DNA from: Vannielia litorea
GTDB taxonomy: Bacteria > Pseudomonadota > Alphaproteobacteria > Rhodobacterales > Rhodobacteraceae
Length of the DNA stretch: 64,000 bases
Assembly: GCF_900142295.1 (NCBI RefSeq)
Contig: NZ_FSRL01000001.1
Location: forward strand, 806,001-870,000
Direction of reading: 5' to 3'
Part shown: positions 38,034 through 47,252 of the stretch, one piece after another
Layout: every line of letters starts with the position of its first letter
Numbering within the stretch: position 1 is the first letter of the stretch
Made by a program: the position numbers and the translations under genes
The notes under the pieces: model-generated
Told to the model about the DNA's origin: nothing
Database searches by the model: none
The model's input: the letters and a program-made list of their open reading frames with translations, nothing else

Positions 38034-38705
38034 ATGAGAACCGGCGACCAGATTGCAGAAGTTCCGCTTTATGATGCGATCCTCGACGACATCTACAGCG
38101 GTCGGCTGGCCGGTGGTCAGCGGTTGAAGGTTTCGGAAATCGCCGAACGCTACGGCACCAGCACCAGCCCGGTGCGCGAGGTGCTGCGCCGGATGCAGGG
38201 CGAAGGCTTTGTCGAGATCCATCCCAACCGGGGGGCGACGATCAAGCCCACCGACGCCGGGTCGATCCAGAACATCTTCGAGGTTCTGCAGATGCTGGAG
38301 CCCTATTTCGTGAACTGGTTCGCCGATTACGCGCCGCCCGAGCTGCTCGACGAGCTGGAAGACATCCAGGCCCAGATCAAGCGGATTCCGCACAGCGAGC
38401 AACGGGCGTTTCGCAAGCTGGATTTCCAGTTTCACGAGATCTTCTGCCGGGGTCACTACAACCAGACGGCGGCCGAGATCTGGCGCAACCTGCGCACCTC
38501 GCTCAACGTGCAGGCCGCCCGGTTGCGGATCTCGCCCGCGCGCTACGAAGCGATCAAGGAAGAACACGACCAGCTGGTCGTGGCGCTACGGGCCAACGAC
38601 GTGGCCCGCGCCGACACTGTGATCCGCAAGCATGTCGACGGCTCCTTCGTGCAGATGTCGCAGCAGATCCGGGCGATGGGCATCCCGAACGGCACGAGGG
38701 GCTGA
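38034..38705 (+). CDS. GntR-family regulator, FCD subfamily
   Basis: 223 residues. Winged helix: PLYDAILDDIYSGRLAGGQR, LKVSEIAERYGTSTSPVREVLRRMQGEGFVEI. The FCD ligand domain has LDFQFHEIFCRGHYN and EEHDQLVVALRANDVARA with the usual Asp/His metal-site residues. It follows the sulfatase/importer operon by 79 bases and probably controls it. The ribosome site is weak (GAAG). It is convergent with a FadR-type gene, 10 bases apart. Confidence 0.93.
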   Translation: MRTGDQIAEVPLYDAILDDIYSGRLAGGQRLKVSEIAERYGTSTSPVREVLRRMQGEGFVEIHPNRGATIKPTDAGSIQNIFEVLQMLEPYFVNWFADYAPPELLDELEDIQAQIKRIPHSEQRAFRKLDFQFHEIFCRGHYNQTAAEIWRNLRTSLNVQAARLRISPARYEAIKEEHDQLVVALRANDVARADTVIRKHVDGSFVQMSQQIRAMGIPNGTRG

Positions 38706-38715
38706 GGCGGGGCGC

Positions 38716-39432
38716 TCAGAGGTCGTCGCCGAAGGTTTGGCAGACCTGGTCCCAGGCCTCTTCGAGATGGGTCCGCAGGGCGGTTTCGGCGGCGTCGGGG
38801 TCGCGCATCAGGATGGCGTCGAAGATCCGCTCATGGGCCTCGAAGTTGGCCCGGTTGCGCTCGGGCAGGCGCGGCATCCGCGACCATTGCGGCGCGAGCC
38901 AGGTGACATAGGCCTTGTGCAGCGCCGGCAGCACCGGGTTGCGCGGAATCTCGTAGAGCAGCGCGTGGAAGGCCCGGTCGGTGCGGTAGAACTCCTCGCT
39001 GTCGTCGATCGCCACCTGGTTGGCCTCGAGAGCGGCCTTCAGCGCGGCGATGTCGTCCTTGCGGGCCTGTTGCGCCGCCTGTCGGACCAGCGCGCCCTCC
39101 ACCAGGATGCGGGTGTCGAAGAGGTTCTTCACCCCGCCGGAATTGTTGAGGAGATGGTGCACGACCGATTCCATGGCCGAGATCGCGGCGTCGTAGCCGG
39201 GCTTGCGCACGATCGGGCGATGACGCGGGCGCGCTTCGAGCAATCCCTGTTTCGACAGGCTCTGCACCGCTTCGCGCACCACGGTGCGGCTGATGCCGAA
39301 CTCCTCCATCAGGAGGCGCTCGGGGGGCAGGGGCGTGCCGTCGGAATATTCGCCGGACTGGATCTTCTCGGACAGGCTGCGCACCACGGTATCGGCGGCG
39401 CGTCCTGCTCTGCGTTCCCTGGTTTCTGCCAT
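38716..39432 (-). CDS. GntR-family regulator, FadR subfamily
   Basis: 238 residues. Winged helix with LPPERLLMEEFGISRTVVREAVQSLSKQGLLEARP, where ERxLxxxxGVSRxxVREA is the FadR/FCD signature. The FCD domain includes RTDRAFHALLYEIPRNPV and AHERIFDAILMRDPDAAE. It lies 25 bases downstream of the GMC oxidoreductase gene on the same strand. Two palindromes of FadR-type sequence in the divergent region upstream make it the likely repressor of both that operon and the aldehyde dehydrogenase/importer operon. CGGAGA lies 7 bases before the ATG. Confidence 0.94.
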   Translation of the reverse strand: MAETRERRAGRAADTVVRSLSEKIQSGEYSDGTPLPPERLLMEEFGISRTVVREAVQSLSKQGLLEARPRHRPIVRKPGYDAAISAMESVVHHLLNNSGGVKNLFDTRILVEGALVRQAAQQARKDDIAALKAALEANQVAIDDSEEFYRTDRAFHALLYEIPRNPVLPALHKAYVTWLAPQWSRMPRLPERNRANFEAHERIFDAILMRDPDAAETALRTHLEEAWDQVCQTFGDDL

Positions 39433-39457
39433 GAAGGTCTCCGTGATCCGTTGGAGG

Positions 39458-41074
39458 CTACAATATCCCCATCACCAGGTCGGCGCACCTGTCGCCCAGC
39501 ATCATGGCAGGAGCCTGTGTGTTTCCGGCATTGATGCCTGGCATGGCCGAAAGGTCGCAGACCCGCAGCCCGTTTATCCCGCGCACGCGCATCCGGGGGT
39601 CGAGCACCGCCATCGGGTCGCCGTCACGCCCCATCCGGGCGGTGCCGGCGGGGTGGTAGTTGGTTTTCACGAAACGGCGGCAATGGGCGCGCAGGCTCTC
39701 GTCGTCGCGCTGGTCGGGGCCGGGCAGCATCACCCGGTCGATCTTGTCGGCCAGGGGCGCCTCGTCGAAGGCGCGGAGAAAATAGCGCTGGCCCGCGATC
39801 ATCTCGTCCATGTCGGCGGGGTCCTTCAGCAGGTTGGGCGAGACCAGCGGCATGGCGGCCGGATCGGCCGAGGCCAGGCGCACCTCGCCGCGCGAGCGCG
39901 GCTTGACGACGACGGTGGTGACGGTGAGCCCGTGGCCGTCTTCCACCAGGTCGCGGGTGTCGCGGTCGACATAGACGATGGGCACGCAGAAGGCCTGGAT
40001 GGTCGGTTCGGCCTCGGGGTCGGCGGGATTGACGAAGGCCCCGGCCTCGACCCCCGCCGAGGTCACCGGGCCGGAGCCGAAGAGCTTGAATTGCAGGCCG
40101 TTGAGCAGCATCCGCCAGCCGTCGCCCTGCTTGTAGTAGCCATAGGGGCCGTTGACCCGCGCGGTGATCGGCACCTCGGGGTGGTCGACAAGGTTCTGCC
40201 CGACGCCGGGCAGGTCGGCGAGGCAGGCGATGCCGTGCTCGGCCAGGTGATCGGCGGGGCCGATGCCCGACAGCATCAGGATCTTGGGCGTGATCAGCGA
40301 CCCGGCGGAGAGGATCACCTCGCCGGAACAGCGCACCTGCCGTTCGCCGCTCTTGTCGCGGTAGGTGACGCCGACGGCGCGGCCGTTCTCGATGTCGATG
40401 CGCGTGACCTCGGCCTGCAGGCGCACGGTGAGGTTGGGGTTGTTCTCCTGCGGCGTCACATAGGCATAGGCGGCCGAGGACCGGCGGCCGTTGCGGTTCA
40501 TGAACTGGTAGAAGCCGACGCCGGTTTGCCGCGCGCCGTTGAAATCGTGGGTATAGGGCAGGCCCAGCCCCTGCACCGCCTGCACGAAGAGCCGCGAGAG
40601 GCTGTCGATGTGGCCCGGGTCCGACACCAGCAGAGGCCCCTCGGCGCCGTGGCGGTCGTCCATCAGGCGGTTGTTGCCCTCCATGCGCCGGAAGTGCGGC
40701 AGCACCGCCTCCCAGCTCCAGTCGACGGGGTCGTTGCTGCCATGCAGGGCAAGGTTCCAGCCATCGTAATCCGAAGGCCTTCCGCGCATGTAGACCTGCG
40801 CGTTCACCGAGGATCCGCCGCCCAGGACATGGCCCTGCGGGATGTCGTGCACCCGACCGTCCAGATGCGGCTGCGGGATGGTCTTGTGATAGCGCATGAA
40901 GCGGGTGCCGTTGATCATCTTGAAGATGCCTGGCGGCATGTCGAGCAGGGGGTGACGGTTGGAATGGCCGGCCTCCAGAAGGAGCACCCGGGCACCGCCC
41001 TCGGCGGCGAGTCGGCCCGCGGCCACGCAGCCCGCGGCGCCTCCGCCAACGACGATATGGTCAAAGTTTTCCAT
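39458..41074 (-). CDS. GMC-family FAD oxidoreductase (choline dehydrogenase-like alcohol dehydrogenase)
   Basis: 538 residues. FAD-binding VVGGGAAGCVAAGRLA at the N-terminus, the GMC signature around GHVLGGGSSVNAQVYMRG and a second at SAGSLITPKILMLSGIG, and the catalytic pair in NYHPAGTARMG (His) and NAGNTQAPAMM (Asn). Oxidises an alcohol to an aldehyde with electrons passed to the respiratory chain or O2. The divergent aldehyde dehydrogenase under a shared operator suggests the product is oxidised further to an acid. ATG 41074 is preferred to a TTG at 41101, which would overlap the operator. Confidence 0.94.
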   Translation of the reverse strand: MENFDHIVVGGGAAGCVAAGRLAAEGGARVLLLEAGHSNRHPLLDMPPGIFKMINGTRFMRYHKTIPQPHLDGRVHDIPQGHVLGGGSSVNAQVYMRGRPSDYDGWNLALHGSNDPVDWSWEAVLPHFRRMEGNNRLMDDRHGAEGPLLVSDPGHIDSLSRLFVQAVQGLGLPYTHDFNGARQTGVGFYQFMNRNGRRSSAAYAYVTPQENNPNLTVRLQAEVTRIDIENGRAVGVTYRDKSGERQVRCSGEVILSAGSLITPKILMLSGIGPADHLAEHGIACLADLPGVGQNLVDHPEVPITARVNGPYGYYKQGDGWRMLLNGLQFKLFGSGPVTSAGVEAGAFVNPADPEAEPTIQAFCVPIVYVDRDTRDLVEDGHGLTVTTVVVKPRSRGEVRLASADPAAMPLVSPNLLKDPADMDEMIAGQRYFLRAFDEAPLADKIDRVMLPGPDQRDDESLRAHCRRFVKTNYHPAGTARMGRDGDPMAVLDPRMRVRGINGLRVCDLSAMPGINAGNTQAPAMMLGDRCADLVMGIL

Positions 41075-41087
41075 CGCGGCCCCGATG

Positions 41088-41102
41088 TTTAGACGTACCA
41101 AA
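41088..41102. promoter_or_regulatory. FadR/GntR-type operator copy A with -10 (TATACT) just upstream on the minus strand
   Basis: TTTAGACGTACCAAA is an imperfect copy of the perfect palindrome at 41194. On the minus strand, TATACT (41113-41108) is a good -10 box that places transcription start near 41101, inside this site. Binding would block the GMC oxidoreductase/regulator operon. The -35 is not clear. Confidence 0.55.
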
Positions 41103-41193
41103 ATCCAAGTATAGTTAGACCTTTCTGCCAGAACTACGCAATGAGTAAAAAATTTGTTGACGTTGTGACTCGTTGAGCTGATGTTTACGCAAG

Positions 41194-41208
41194 TTTGGTC
41201 AGACCAAA
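41194..41208. promoter_or_regulatory. Perfect 15-bp FadR/GntR-type palindrome (operator copy B)
   Basis: TTTGGTC-A-GACCAAA is a perfect palindrome with the TNGTNNNACNA core of FadR-subfamily sites. It lies 9 bases before the aldehyde dehydrogenase ATG and overlaps its ribosome site (AAAGGA, 41206-41211). A possible promoter is TTGACG (41157-41162), 17-base spacer and GATGTT (41180-41185), which puts the start of transcription at the palindrome. Confidence 0.75.
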
Positions 41209-41217
41209 GGAAAGCAG

Positions 41218-42678
41218 ATGGGTTTTGACGCCTCCCTCCCCGTTACCGCGCAGATGCTGATTGGCGGGCAGTGGGTTGCGGGCCGTCCGGGTGCGGTCAT
41301 CGAGGTGGAGAACCCGGCGGATGAATCCGTGATCGGCACCATCCCCGACGGCACCGCCGAAGACGCGGCCCGCGCCGTCGAGGCGGCGCGCAGGGCGCAG
41401 GCCACCTGGGCGGCGCGCCCGGCCATCGAGCGGGGCCGCGCGGTGCGCAGGCTGGCGGCGCTGGTGTCGGAGCGGTCCGAGGAGCTGGCCGGGCTCATCA
41501 CCCGCGAACAGGGCAAACCGATCGGGCAGGCGCGGGGCGAGGTGGGGGCGGTCATCGGCTTTTTCGAGCAGGCGGCGAGCCATGCCCACAGGATCGAGGG
41601 CGACATCGTCACCTCCGACAACCCCGATGAGGAGATCCAGATCAGGCGCCATCCCCATGGCGTCGTGGTCGGGCTGACCGCCTGGAACTACCCGGCGGCG
41701 CTGGCGGCGCGCAAGATCGGCCCGGCGCTGGTGGCGGGCAATACCTTCGTGCTGCTGGCGCATGAGATCACGCCGTTCTCGGGCCTCTTCATCGCCGCGC
41801 TGGCCGAAGAGGCGGGCATTCCGGCCGGGGTCATCAACGTGGTGACAGGGCGGGGCCCGGTGGTCGGGCAGGCGCTGGTCGAGCATCCCGATACCGGGCT
41901 CATCACCATGACCGGCTCCAACCGTGCGGGGCGCGAGATCTTCCGCGCGGCGGCGGAGGGCATGAAGGTGCTGCGGCTGGAGCTGGGCGGCAAGGCGCCC
42001 TTCATCGTCATGGAGGACGCCGATATCGACCGGGCGGTCGCCGCGGCGGTCACCGCGCGCTACACCAATTGCGGCCAGATCTGCACCTGCAACGAGCGGA
42101 TGTACCTGCATCGGGACATCGCCGACCAGTTCCTCGAAAAGTTCGTGGCGGCCTCGCGTGCGCTCCGCATCGGCGACCCGATGGGCGACCCCGACATGGG
42201 GCCGAAGGTGAGCGGGCCGGAGGTCGACAAGATCAAGTCCATCGTCGATGCCGCCGTGGCGCAGGGGGCCGAGGTGCTGCTGGAGGGCGGGCCGCTGACC
42301 GAAGGCGAATACGCCAAGGGCCATTGGTATGCGCCCACGGTTCTGGAGCTGAAGGACAATGCCTCGCCGGTGATCGCGCAGGAGGTCTTCGGACCCGTCG
42401 TTCCGGCGGTGCGGGTGGCGGATTTCGACACGGCCCTGCACCTGGCCAATGACACCGACTACGGGCTTTCTGCCTACGTCTTCACGCAGGACCACCGCCG
42501 GCTGATGCAAACGCCCTATCGGCTGAACTTCGGCGAGATCTACGTCAACCGCGCCAACGGCGAGCAATTCCAGGCCTTTCACAACGGCTGGAACCACTCG
42601 GGCCTGGGCGGCGAGGACGGCAAATACGGTTTCGACGGGTACCTGCGCAAGCAGACCCTTTACATGAACTGGGGCTGA
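41218..42678 (+). CDS. NAD-dependent aldehyde dehydrogenase (AldA-like)
   Basis: 486 residues. Catalytic Cys in NCGQICTCNERMY, the general base Glu in LELGGKAPFIV and the active-site Asn in TAWNYP. The C-terminal GEIYVNRANGEQFQAFHNGW and GLGGEDGKYGFDGYL closely resemble E. coli AldA, which oxidises lactaldehyde and glycolaldehyde. Unusually, the KPSE cofactor motif reads LLAHE, with Lys replaced by Leu. First gene of an operon that continues with a sugar importer 53 bases downstream. Confidence 0.93.
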   Translation: MGFDASLPVTAQMLIGGQWVAGRPGAVIEVENPADESVIGTIPDGTAEDAARAVEAARRAQATWAARPAIERGRAVRRLAALVSERSEELAGLITREQGKPIGQARGEVGAVIGFFEQAASHAHRIEGDIVTSDNPDEEIQIRRHPHGVVVGLTAWNYPAALAARKIGPALVAGNTFVLLAHEITPFSGLFIAALAEEAGIPAGVINVVTGRGPVVGQALVEHPDTGLITMTGSNRAGREIFRAAAEGMKVLRLELGGKAPFIVMEDADIDRAVAAAVTARYTNCGQICTCNERMYLHRDIADQFLEKFVAASRALRIGDPMGDPDMGPKVSGPEVDKIKSIVDAAVAQGAEVLLEGGPLTEGEYAKGHWYAPTVLELKDNASPVIAQEVFGPVVPAVRVADFDTALHLANDTDYGLSAYVFTQDHRRLMQTPYRLNFGEIYVNRANGEQFQAFHNGWNHSGLGGEDGKYGFDGYLRKQTLYMNWG

Positions 42679-42731
42679 CCCGGTTTGCCGCGGCAAGCAC
42701 AAGAACGCCGCTTTTTCTGGGAGGATATGAC

Positions 42732-43706
42732 ATGAAGAGACGTATGGTTCTGGGCACCGCGCTGACGGCGCTGGTTGCGGTCGGCGCGGGCATTGCCGGC
42801 GCCGAAACCCCGCCGCTGGAGCAGAAGGACCGCTACAAGGTCGGCTTTGCGCAGATGGAGAGCAACAACCCCTGGCGCATCGCGGAAACCAAGTCGTTCC
42901 ACGACACCGCCGAGGCCTGCAACTGGGACCTGATCGCCACCGATGCCGCAGGCTCCGCCGCCAAGCAGGTGGCCGATGTGGACAGCATGATTGCCCAGGG
43001 CATCGACGTGTTGTTCCTGCCCCCGCGCGAGGAAAAGCCGCTGATCCCGGCCGTGATGAAGGCGAAGGCCGCCGGCATCCCGACCTTCCTCGTCGACCGC
43101 TCGGTCGACCCGAACGTCGCCCAGGCGGGCGAGCATTTCGTGGCCTTCCTCGGCTCGGACTTCATCGACCAGGGCAAGCGCGCGGCGGAATGGCTGATCG
43201 AGAACTTCGAAGGCGAGAAGGGCGTGATCGTGGAGCTGGAAGGCACCACCGGCTCGTCGCCCGCAAACGACCGCAAGAAGGGCTTTGACGACCGCATCGC
43301 CGAGGACGGCCGCTTCGAGATCGTCGCCAGCCAGACCGGCGATTTTGCCCGCGACCTGGGCCGGCAGGTGATGGAAACGCTGCTGCAGGCGCACCCGGAC
43401 GTGAACGTGGTCTATGCTCATAACGACGAGATGGCGATCGGCGCGATCCAGGCGCTCGAACTGGCGGGCCGCAAGCCCGGCGAGGACGTGACCATCGTGT
43501 CGATCGACGGCACCCGCGACGCGCTCCAGGCGATCATCGACGGCAAGATGGGCGTTACCGTGGAAAGCTCGCCCTTCTTCGGGCCGCTGGCCTGCGAGGT
43601 GATGAACAAATACGCCGCCGGTGAAGAGATCCCCGGCTGGGTTCAGGTCCAGGACCGCATCTTCACCATCGAGAACGCCGCCGAGCATATCGACGAAGCC
43701 TACTAA
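42732..43706 (+). CDS. CUT2-type sugar ABC transporter substrate-binding protein (YtfQ-like)
   Basis: 324 residues. Signal peptide about residues 1-24 (VLGTALTALVAVGAGIAGA). The mature part has YKVGFAQMESNNPWRIAETKS, SMIAQGIDVLFLPPREEKPL, FLVDRSVDPN and FLGSDFIDQGKRAAEWL, very like the galactofuranose-binding YtfQ. GGGAGG lies about 9 bases before the ATG. A perfect 10-bp stem-loop follows the stop. Confidence 0.95.
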   Translation: MKRRMVLGTALTALVAVGAGIAGAETPPLEQKDRYKVGFAQMESNNPWRIAETKSFHDTAEACNWDLIATDAAGSAAKQVADVDSMIAQGIDVLFLPPREEKPLIPAVMKAKAAGIPTFLVDRSVDPNVAQAGEHFVAFLGSDFIDQGKRAAEWLIENFEGEKGVIVELEGTTGSSPANDRKKGFDDRIAEDGRFEIVASQTGDFARDLGRQVMETLLQAHPDVNVVYAHNDEMAIGAIQALELAGRKPGEDVTIVSIDGTRDALQAIIDGKMGVTVESSPFFGPLACEVMNKYAAGEEIPGWVQVQDRIFTIENAAEHIDEAY

Positions 43707-43714
43707 GGCCAATT

Positions 43715-43745
43715 GCTGGCGGGCCCCTGTGATGCGCCCGCCAGC
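43715..43745 (+). other. Perfect 10-bp stem-loop after the YtfQ-like gene
   Basis: GCTGGCGGGC (43715-43724) pairs perfectly with GCCCGCCAGC (43736-43745), starting 9 bases past the stop, without a T-run. Same position and form as in the other three importer operons here. Confidence 0.85.
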
Positions 43746-43764
43746 CTTCAGCATCGGATGCACA

Positions 43765-45285
43765 ATGACTGACCTCATCGAGATGATCGGCATCGAGAAG
43801 TCCTTTGCCGGGATCCGGGCCTTGCAGACTGCGAGCCTGAGCATCCGGCCGGGCGAGGTGCATGCCATCATCGGGCAGAACGGCGCGGGCAAGTCCACGC
43901 TCATCAAGATCCTGACCGGCGTCTACCGGCGCGATGCGGGCGAGGTGCGGATGAACGGCGCGCCGCTGGCGATCAGCACCCCGCGGGAGGCGCAGGATGC
44001 AGGCATCGCCACGATCTACCAGGAACTCAGCTTGGTGCCCCTGCGCAGCGTGACCGAGAACGTCGTCATGGGCTATGAGCCGCGCACGCGCCTGGGGCTG
44101 ATCGACTGGAAGGCCGCCCATGCCCGCACCCGCGAGATCCTGGCCCGCTTCGGCGTGGAGATCGACGTGACGCGCCAGCTGGGCAGCTATTCGACAGCCA
44201 TTCAGCAGCTGGTGGCCATCGCGCGGGCGGTGTCGCTCGATGCCAGGCTGGTCATAATGGACGAGGCGACCTCGTCGCTCGACGACCAGGAGATCGCAAC
44301 GCTGTTCTCGGTGGTCAGGAGCCTCAAGGCGGCCGGGGTGGCGGTGATCTACATCTCGCACTTCCTGAACGAACTCTACCAGGTCTGCGATCGGGTCACG
44401 ATCATGCGCGACGGCCGGTCGGTTGCCACCCATGAGGTTGCCCAGACCACGAAGCTGGGGCTGGTGTCGGAGATGCTGGGCCGCGATGCCGGCGAGATCG
44501 AAGCCGCCGGCCTGACCGCGCTGTCGGGCGGGCACGGCGATCCGGGCGAGGTGTTGCTGGAGGCCCGGGGCATGCGCAGCAAGACCGGGTTGCGCGACAC
44601 TTCCTTCAGCATCCGCAAGCGCGAGATCGTGGGCCTTGGCGGGCTGCTCGGCTCGGGCCGGACAGAGGCGGCGCGGGCGGTCTTCGGCCTCGATCCGCTG
44701 GCCGAGGGCGAGGTGCGGCACCACTCCGGCGCCCCCGTCGACACCCCGGCGCAGGCCATCGCGCTCGGCATGGGCTTTCTGACCGAGGACCGAAAGGCCG
44801 ACGGGATCATCCCGCACATGTCGGTGCGCGAGAACATCACCCTCGCCCTGCTGCCCCGGCTGACCCGCATGGGCATGGTGGACCGCGAGCGCGAGCGCAA
44901 GCTCGTGGCGCATTACATCGAGGCGCTGCAGATCAAGACCTCGGGCATGGAGCAGCCGATCCGCGAACTGTCGGGCGGCAACCAGCAGAAGGTGCTGCTG
45001 GCCCGCTGGCTGGCGCTGGAGCCCGAGATCCTGATCCTCGACGAGCCCACCCGCGGGGTCGACGTGGGCGCGAAATTCGAGATCCAGTCGATCATCCGCA
45101 AGCAGGTGGCCGAGGGGCTGGCGGTGCTGCTCATCAGCTCGGAATTCGAGGAGCTGGTGGAGGGCGCCGACCGCATCGTGGTGTTGCAGGATGGGCGCTC
45201 GGTCAGCGAGTTGCAGAACCCCGGCGTGACCGAAGGCGCGCTGATCAACGCCATCGCGCACCACCACGAAAGGAGCGCCGCGTGA
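43765..45285 (+). CDS. CUT2-type sugar ABC transporter ATP-binding protein, two fused ATPase domains (YtfR/RbsA-like)
   Basis: 506 residues with two nucleotide-binding domains. The first has Walker [13 protein letters not shown] and Walker [13 protein letters not shown], with an atypical signature [13 protein letters not shown]. The second has a degenerate Walker A ([12 protein letters not shown]), signature [15 protein letters not shown] and Walker [14 protein letters not shown]. This asymmetry is normal in RbsA/XylG-type proteins. The ribosome site is weak (CGGA). Its stop overlaps the start of the permease gene. Confidence 0.96.
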   Translation: MTDLIEMIGIEKSFAGIRALQTASLSIRPGEVHAIIGQNGAGKSTLIKILTGVYRRDAGEVRMNGAPLAISTPREAQDAGIATIYQELSLVPLRSVTENVVMGYEPRTRLGLIDWKAAHARTREILARFGVEIDVTRQLGSYSTAIQQLVAIARAVSLDARLVIMDEATSSLDDQEIATLFSVVRSLKAAGVAVIYISHFLNELYQVCDRVTIMRDGRSVATHEVAQTTKLGLVSEMLGRDAGEIEAAGLTALSGGHGDPGEVLLEARGMRSKTGLRDTSFSIRKREIVGLGGLLGSGRTEAARAVFGLDPLAEGEVRHHSGAPVDTPAQAIALGMGFLTEDRKADGIIPHMSVRENITLALLPRLTRMGMVDRERERKLVAHYIEALQIKTSGMEQPIRELSGGNQQKVLLARWLALEPEILILDEPTRGVDVGAKFEIQSIIRKQVAEGLAVLLISSEFEELVEGADRIVVLQDGRSVSELQNPGVTEGALINAIAHHHERSAA

Positions 45286-46253
45286 CCCAGGCCATTGCCA
45301 CCCTGCGCGGGCGGTTCGACCCGTCGCGCCACGGCGCCTTGCTGGCGCTGGTCGTGATCGTGCTGTTCAACTTCGCGGTGACGCCGAACTTCTTCCAGGC
45401 GCAGACGCTCTTCGTCAACATCAGCCAGGTGGCCACCATCGCCATCGTGGCGATGGGCATGACGCTGGTGATCGCGACCGGCGGCATAGATCTGAGCGTC
45501 GGCGCGATCATGGCGCTCGCGGGCGCGCTGGCGCCGCTGATCTTCCTGTCGGATTTCGCGGCGGCCAACCCCGCGCTGGGGCTGGCGGCGTCGATCCTCG
45601 TGCCGATCCTCGTTGCCCTGTGCTGTGGCGTGTTCAACGGCGTTCTTGTCAGCGTGCTGAACGTGCAGCCGATCGTGGCGACGCTGATCTTCTTCATCTC
45701 CGGCCGGGGGTTTGCGCAGGTGCTGACCAACGGCAACCTGCAGACATTCACCAACCCGTCCTTCAGCTACCTCGGCACCGGCAGGGTGCTCGGGCTGCCG
45801 TTTCAGGGCTGGCTGGTGCTGCTGATCGCGCTGGTGCTGTTCTGGGTGGTCACCCGGTCGCTCTTCGGGCGGCAAGTGCTGGCGGTGGGCGGCAACGAAC
45901 GCGCGGCGCGGCTGGCGGGCATCCCCGTGCACCGGGTCAAGATCGGGGCCTATGTGATCTGCGCCGGTCTTTCGGGGCTGGCGGGGCTGATCGTCGTGGC
46001 GATCAACTCGGCCTCCGACGCGGCGCGGATCGGCAACCTGATGGAGCTCGACGCCATCGCGGCCGCCGTGGTGGGCGGCACGCTGCTGCAGGGCGGGCGT
46101 GCGCCGATCTTCGGCGCGGTGCTCGGCGCGATCATCATCCAGCTGGTGAAATACACCCTGCTGGCCAACGGGATCGCGGACGAGGTCGCGCTGATTGCGA
46201 AGGCCGGCATCATCATCGCCGCCGTTTACCTGCAACAGGCGCGCAAGGAGTAG
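45282..46253 (+). CDS. CUT2-type sugar ABC transporter permease (YtfT-like)
   Basis: 323 residues, about 8-10 membrane helices. Family blocks: [65 protein letters not shown] and the C-terminal [21 protein letters not shown]. It forms the membrane channel with the next gene product. The GTG start at 45282 overlaps the ATPase gene end by 4 bases. Confidence 0.95.
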   Translation: MTQAIATLRGRFDPSRHGALLALVVIVLFNFAVTPNFFQAQTLFVNISQVATIAIVAMGMTLVIATGGIDLSVGAIMALAGALAPLIFLSDFAAANPALGLAASILVPILVALCCGVFNGVLVSVLNVQPIVATLIFFISGRGFAQVLTNGNLQTFTNPSFSYLGTGRVLGLPFQGWLVLLIALVLFWVVTRSLFGRQVLAVGGNERAARLAGIPVHRVKIGAYVICAGLSGLAGLIVVAINSASDAARIGNLMELDAIAAAVVGGTLLQGGRAPIFGAVLGAIIIQLVKYTLLANGIADEVALIAKAGIIIAAVYLQQARKE

Positions 46254-46256
46254 GCC

Positions 46257-47252
46257 ATGCTGGACACGACCGCTTTCGACCTGCGCCGGTACCTTCAGGG
46301 CGGGGGCCATTCCTTCGGGGCCTGGGTCGCGCTGGTGGCAGTGATCCTCTTCGGAGTGTTGCGCTACGAGAACTTCGCCGGGGCCTACAACATCTCGTCC
46401 TTCCTGAACTACAACGCGATGTTCATCGTGATCTCGGTGGGCATGTGCTTTGTCATCCTGACCGGGGGCATCGACCTTTCGGTGGGGTCGGTTGCGGCCT
46501 TCACCTCGGTCCTGGCCGCCTATCTCTCGCCCTACGGGTTACAGGTGGCGCTGCCGGGCGCGGTGCTGGCGGGGCTGGCGATCGGAGGGCTGAACGCGCT
46601 TTTCATCGTTGCCATGCGGATCCCGCCCTTCATCGCGACCCTGGCCACCATGCTGGGCGCCAAGGGCGGGGCGCTGGTGATCTCGGGCGCGCAGACGATC
46701 TCGATCGACTGGGGGTCGAACTTTACCAAGCTGGGGATGGAAAACGCCTTCGGCCTGCTGCCCTGGACCATCGTCATCACCGCCATCGTGGTCGTGGCGC
46801 TGTGGGTCGTGCTGGAGCGCACCTCGCTCGGGCGCACGGTGCTTGCCGTCGGCGGTGGCGAGGATGCCTCGACCATGATGGGGCTCGGCGTGAACCGCGC
46901 CAAGGTGTTCGTCTATGCGCTCAGCGGGGCCTGCGGCGGGCTGGCCGGGGTGTTCCTGGCCTCTGGTTTCGGCGCGGGCCAGCCGCTCGAAGGGGTGGGG
47001 TGGGAGCTGTCGGCCATTGCCTCGGTCGTGGTCGGCGGAACGCTCCTGACCGGCGGCATGGGGTCGGTCGGGGCGACGGTGGCCGGGGCGTTGCTGCTGG
47101 GGCTGGTCTTCAACATCCTCAACTTCGAGAATGGCCGGGGTGTCATCAGCCTCAGCGCCTATTGGCAGATGGTCATCCGGGGCGGGTTCCTGTTTGCCGT
47201 GATCCTGCTGCAAAGCCAACTGGCCAGCCGAACCAAGGGAGCCACGCGATGA
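46257..47252 (+). CDS. CUT2-type sugar ABC transporter permease (YjfF-like)
   Basis: 331 residues with 8-10 membrane helices. [43 protein letters not shown] and [21 protein letters not shown] match the family. Having two different CUT2 permeases with a YtfQ-like binding protein matches the E. coli galactofuranose importer. It starts 3 bases after the previous stop and its end overlaps the next gene (ATGA). Confidence 0.95.
   Translation: MLDTTAFDLRRYLQGGGHSFGAWVALVAVILFGVLRYENFAGAYNISSFLNYNAMFIVISVGMCFVILTGGIDLSVGSVAAFTSVLAAYLSPYGLQVALPGAVLAGLAIGGLNALFIVAMRIPPFIATLATMLGAKGGALVISGAQTISIDWGSNFTKLGMENAFGLLPWTIVITAIVVVALWVVLERTSLGRTVLAVGGGEDASTMMGLGVNRAKVFVYALSGACGGLAGVFLASGFGAGQPLEGVGWELSAIASVVVGGTLLTGGMGSVGATVAGALLLGLVFNILNFENGRGVISLSAYWQMVIRGGFLFAVILLQSQLASRTKGATR

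Noticed and set aside
43663..45267. A long minus-strand frame opposite the YtfR-like ATPase
   Set aside because: Low-complexity antisense translation; the plus-strand gene has complete ATPase motifs in both halves.
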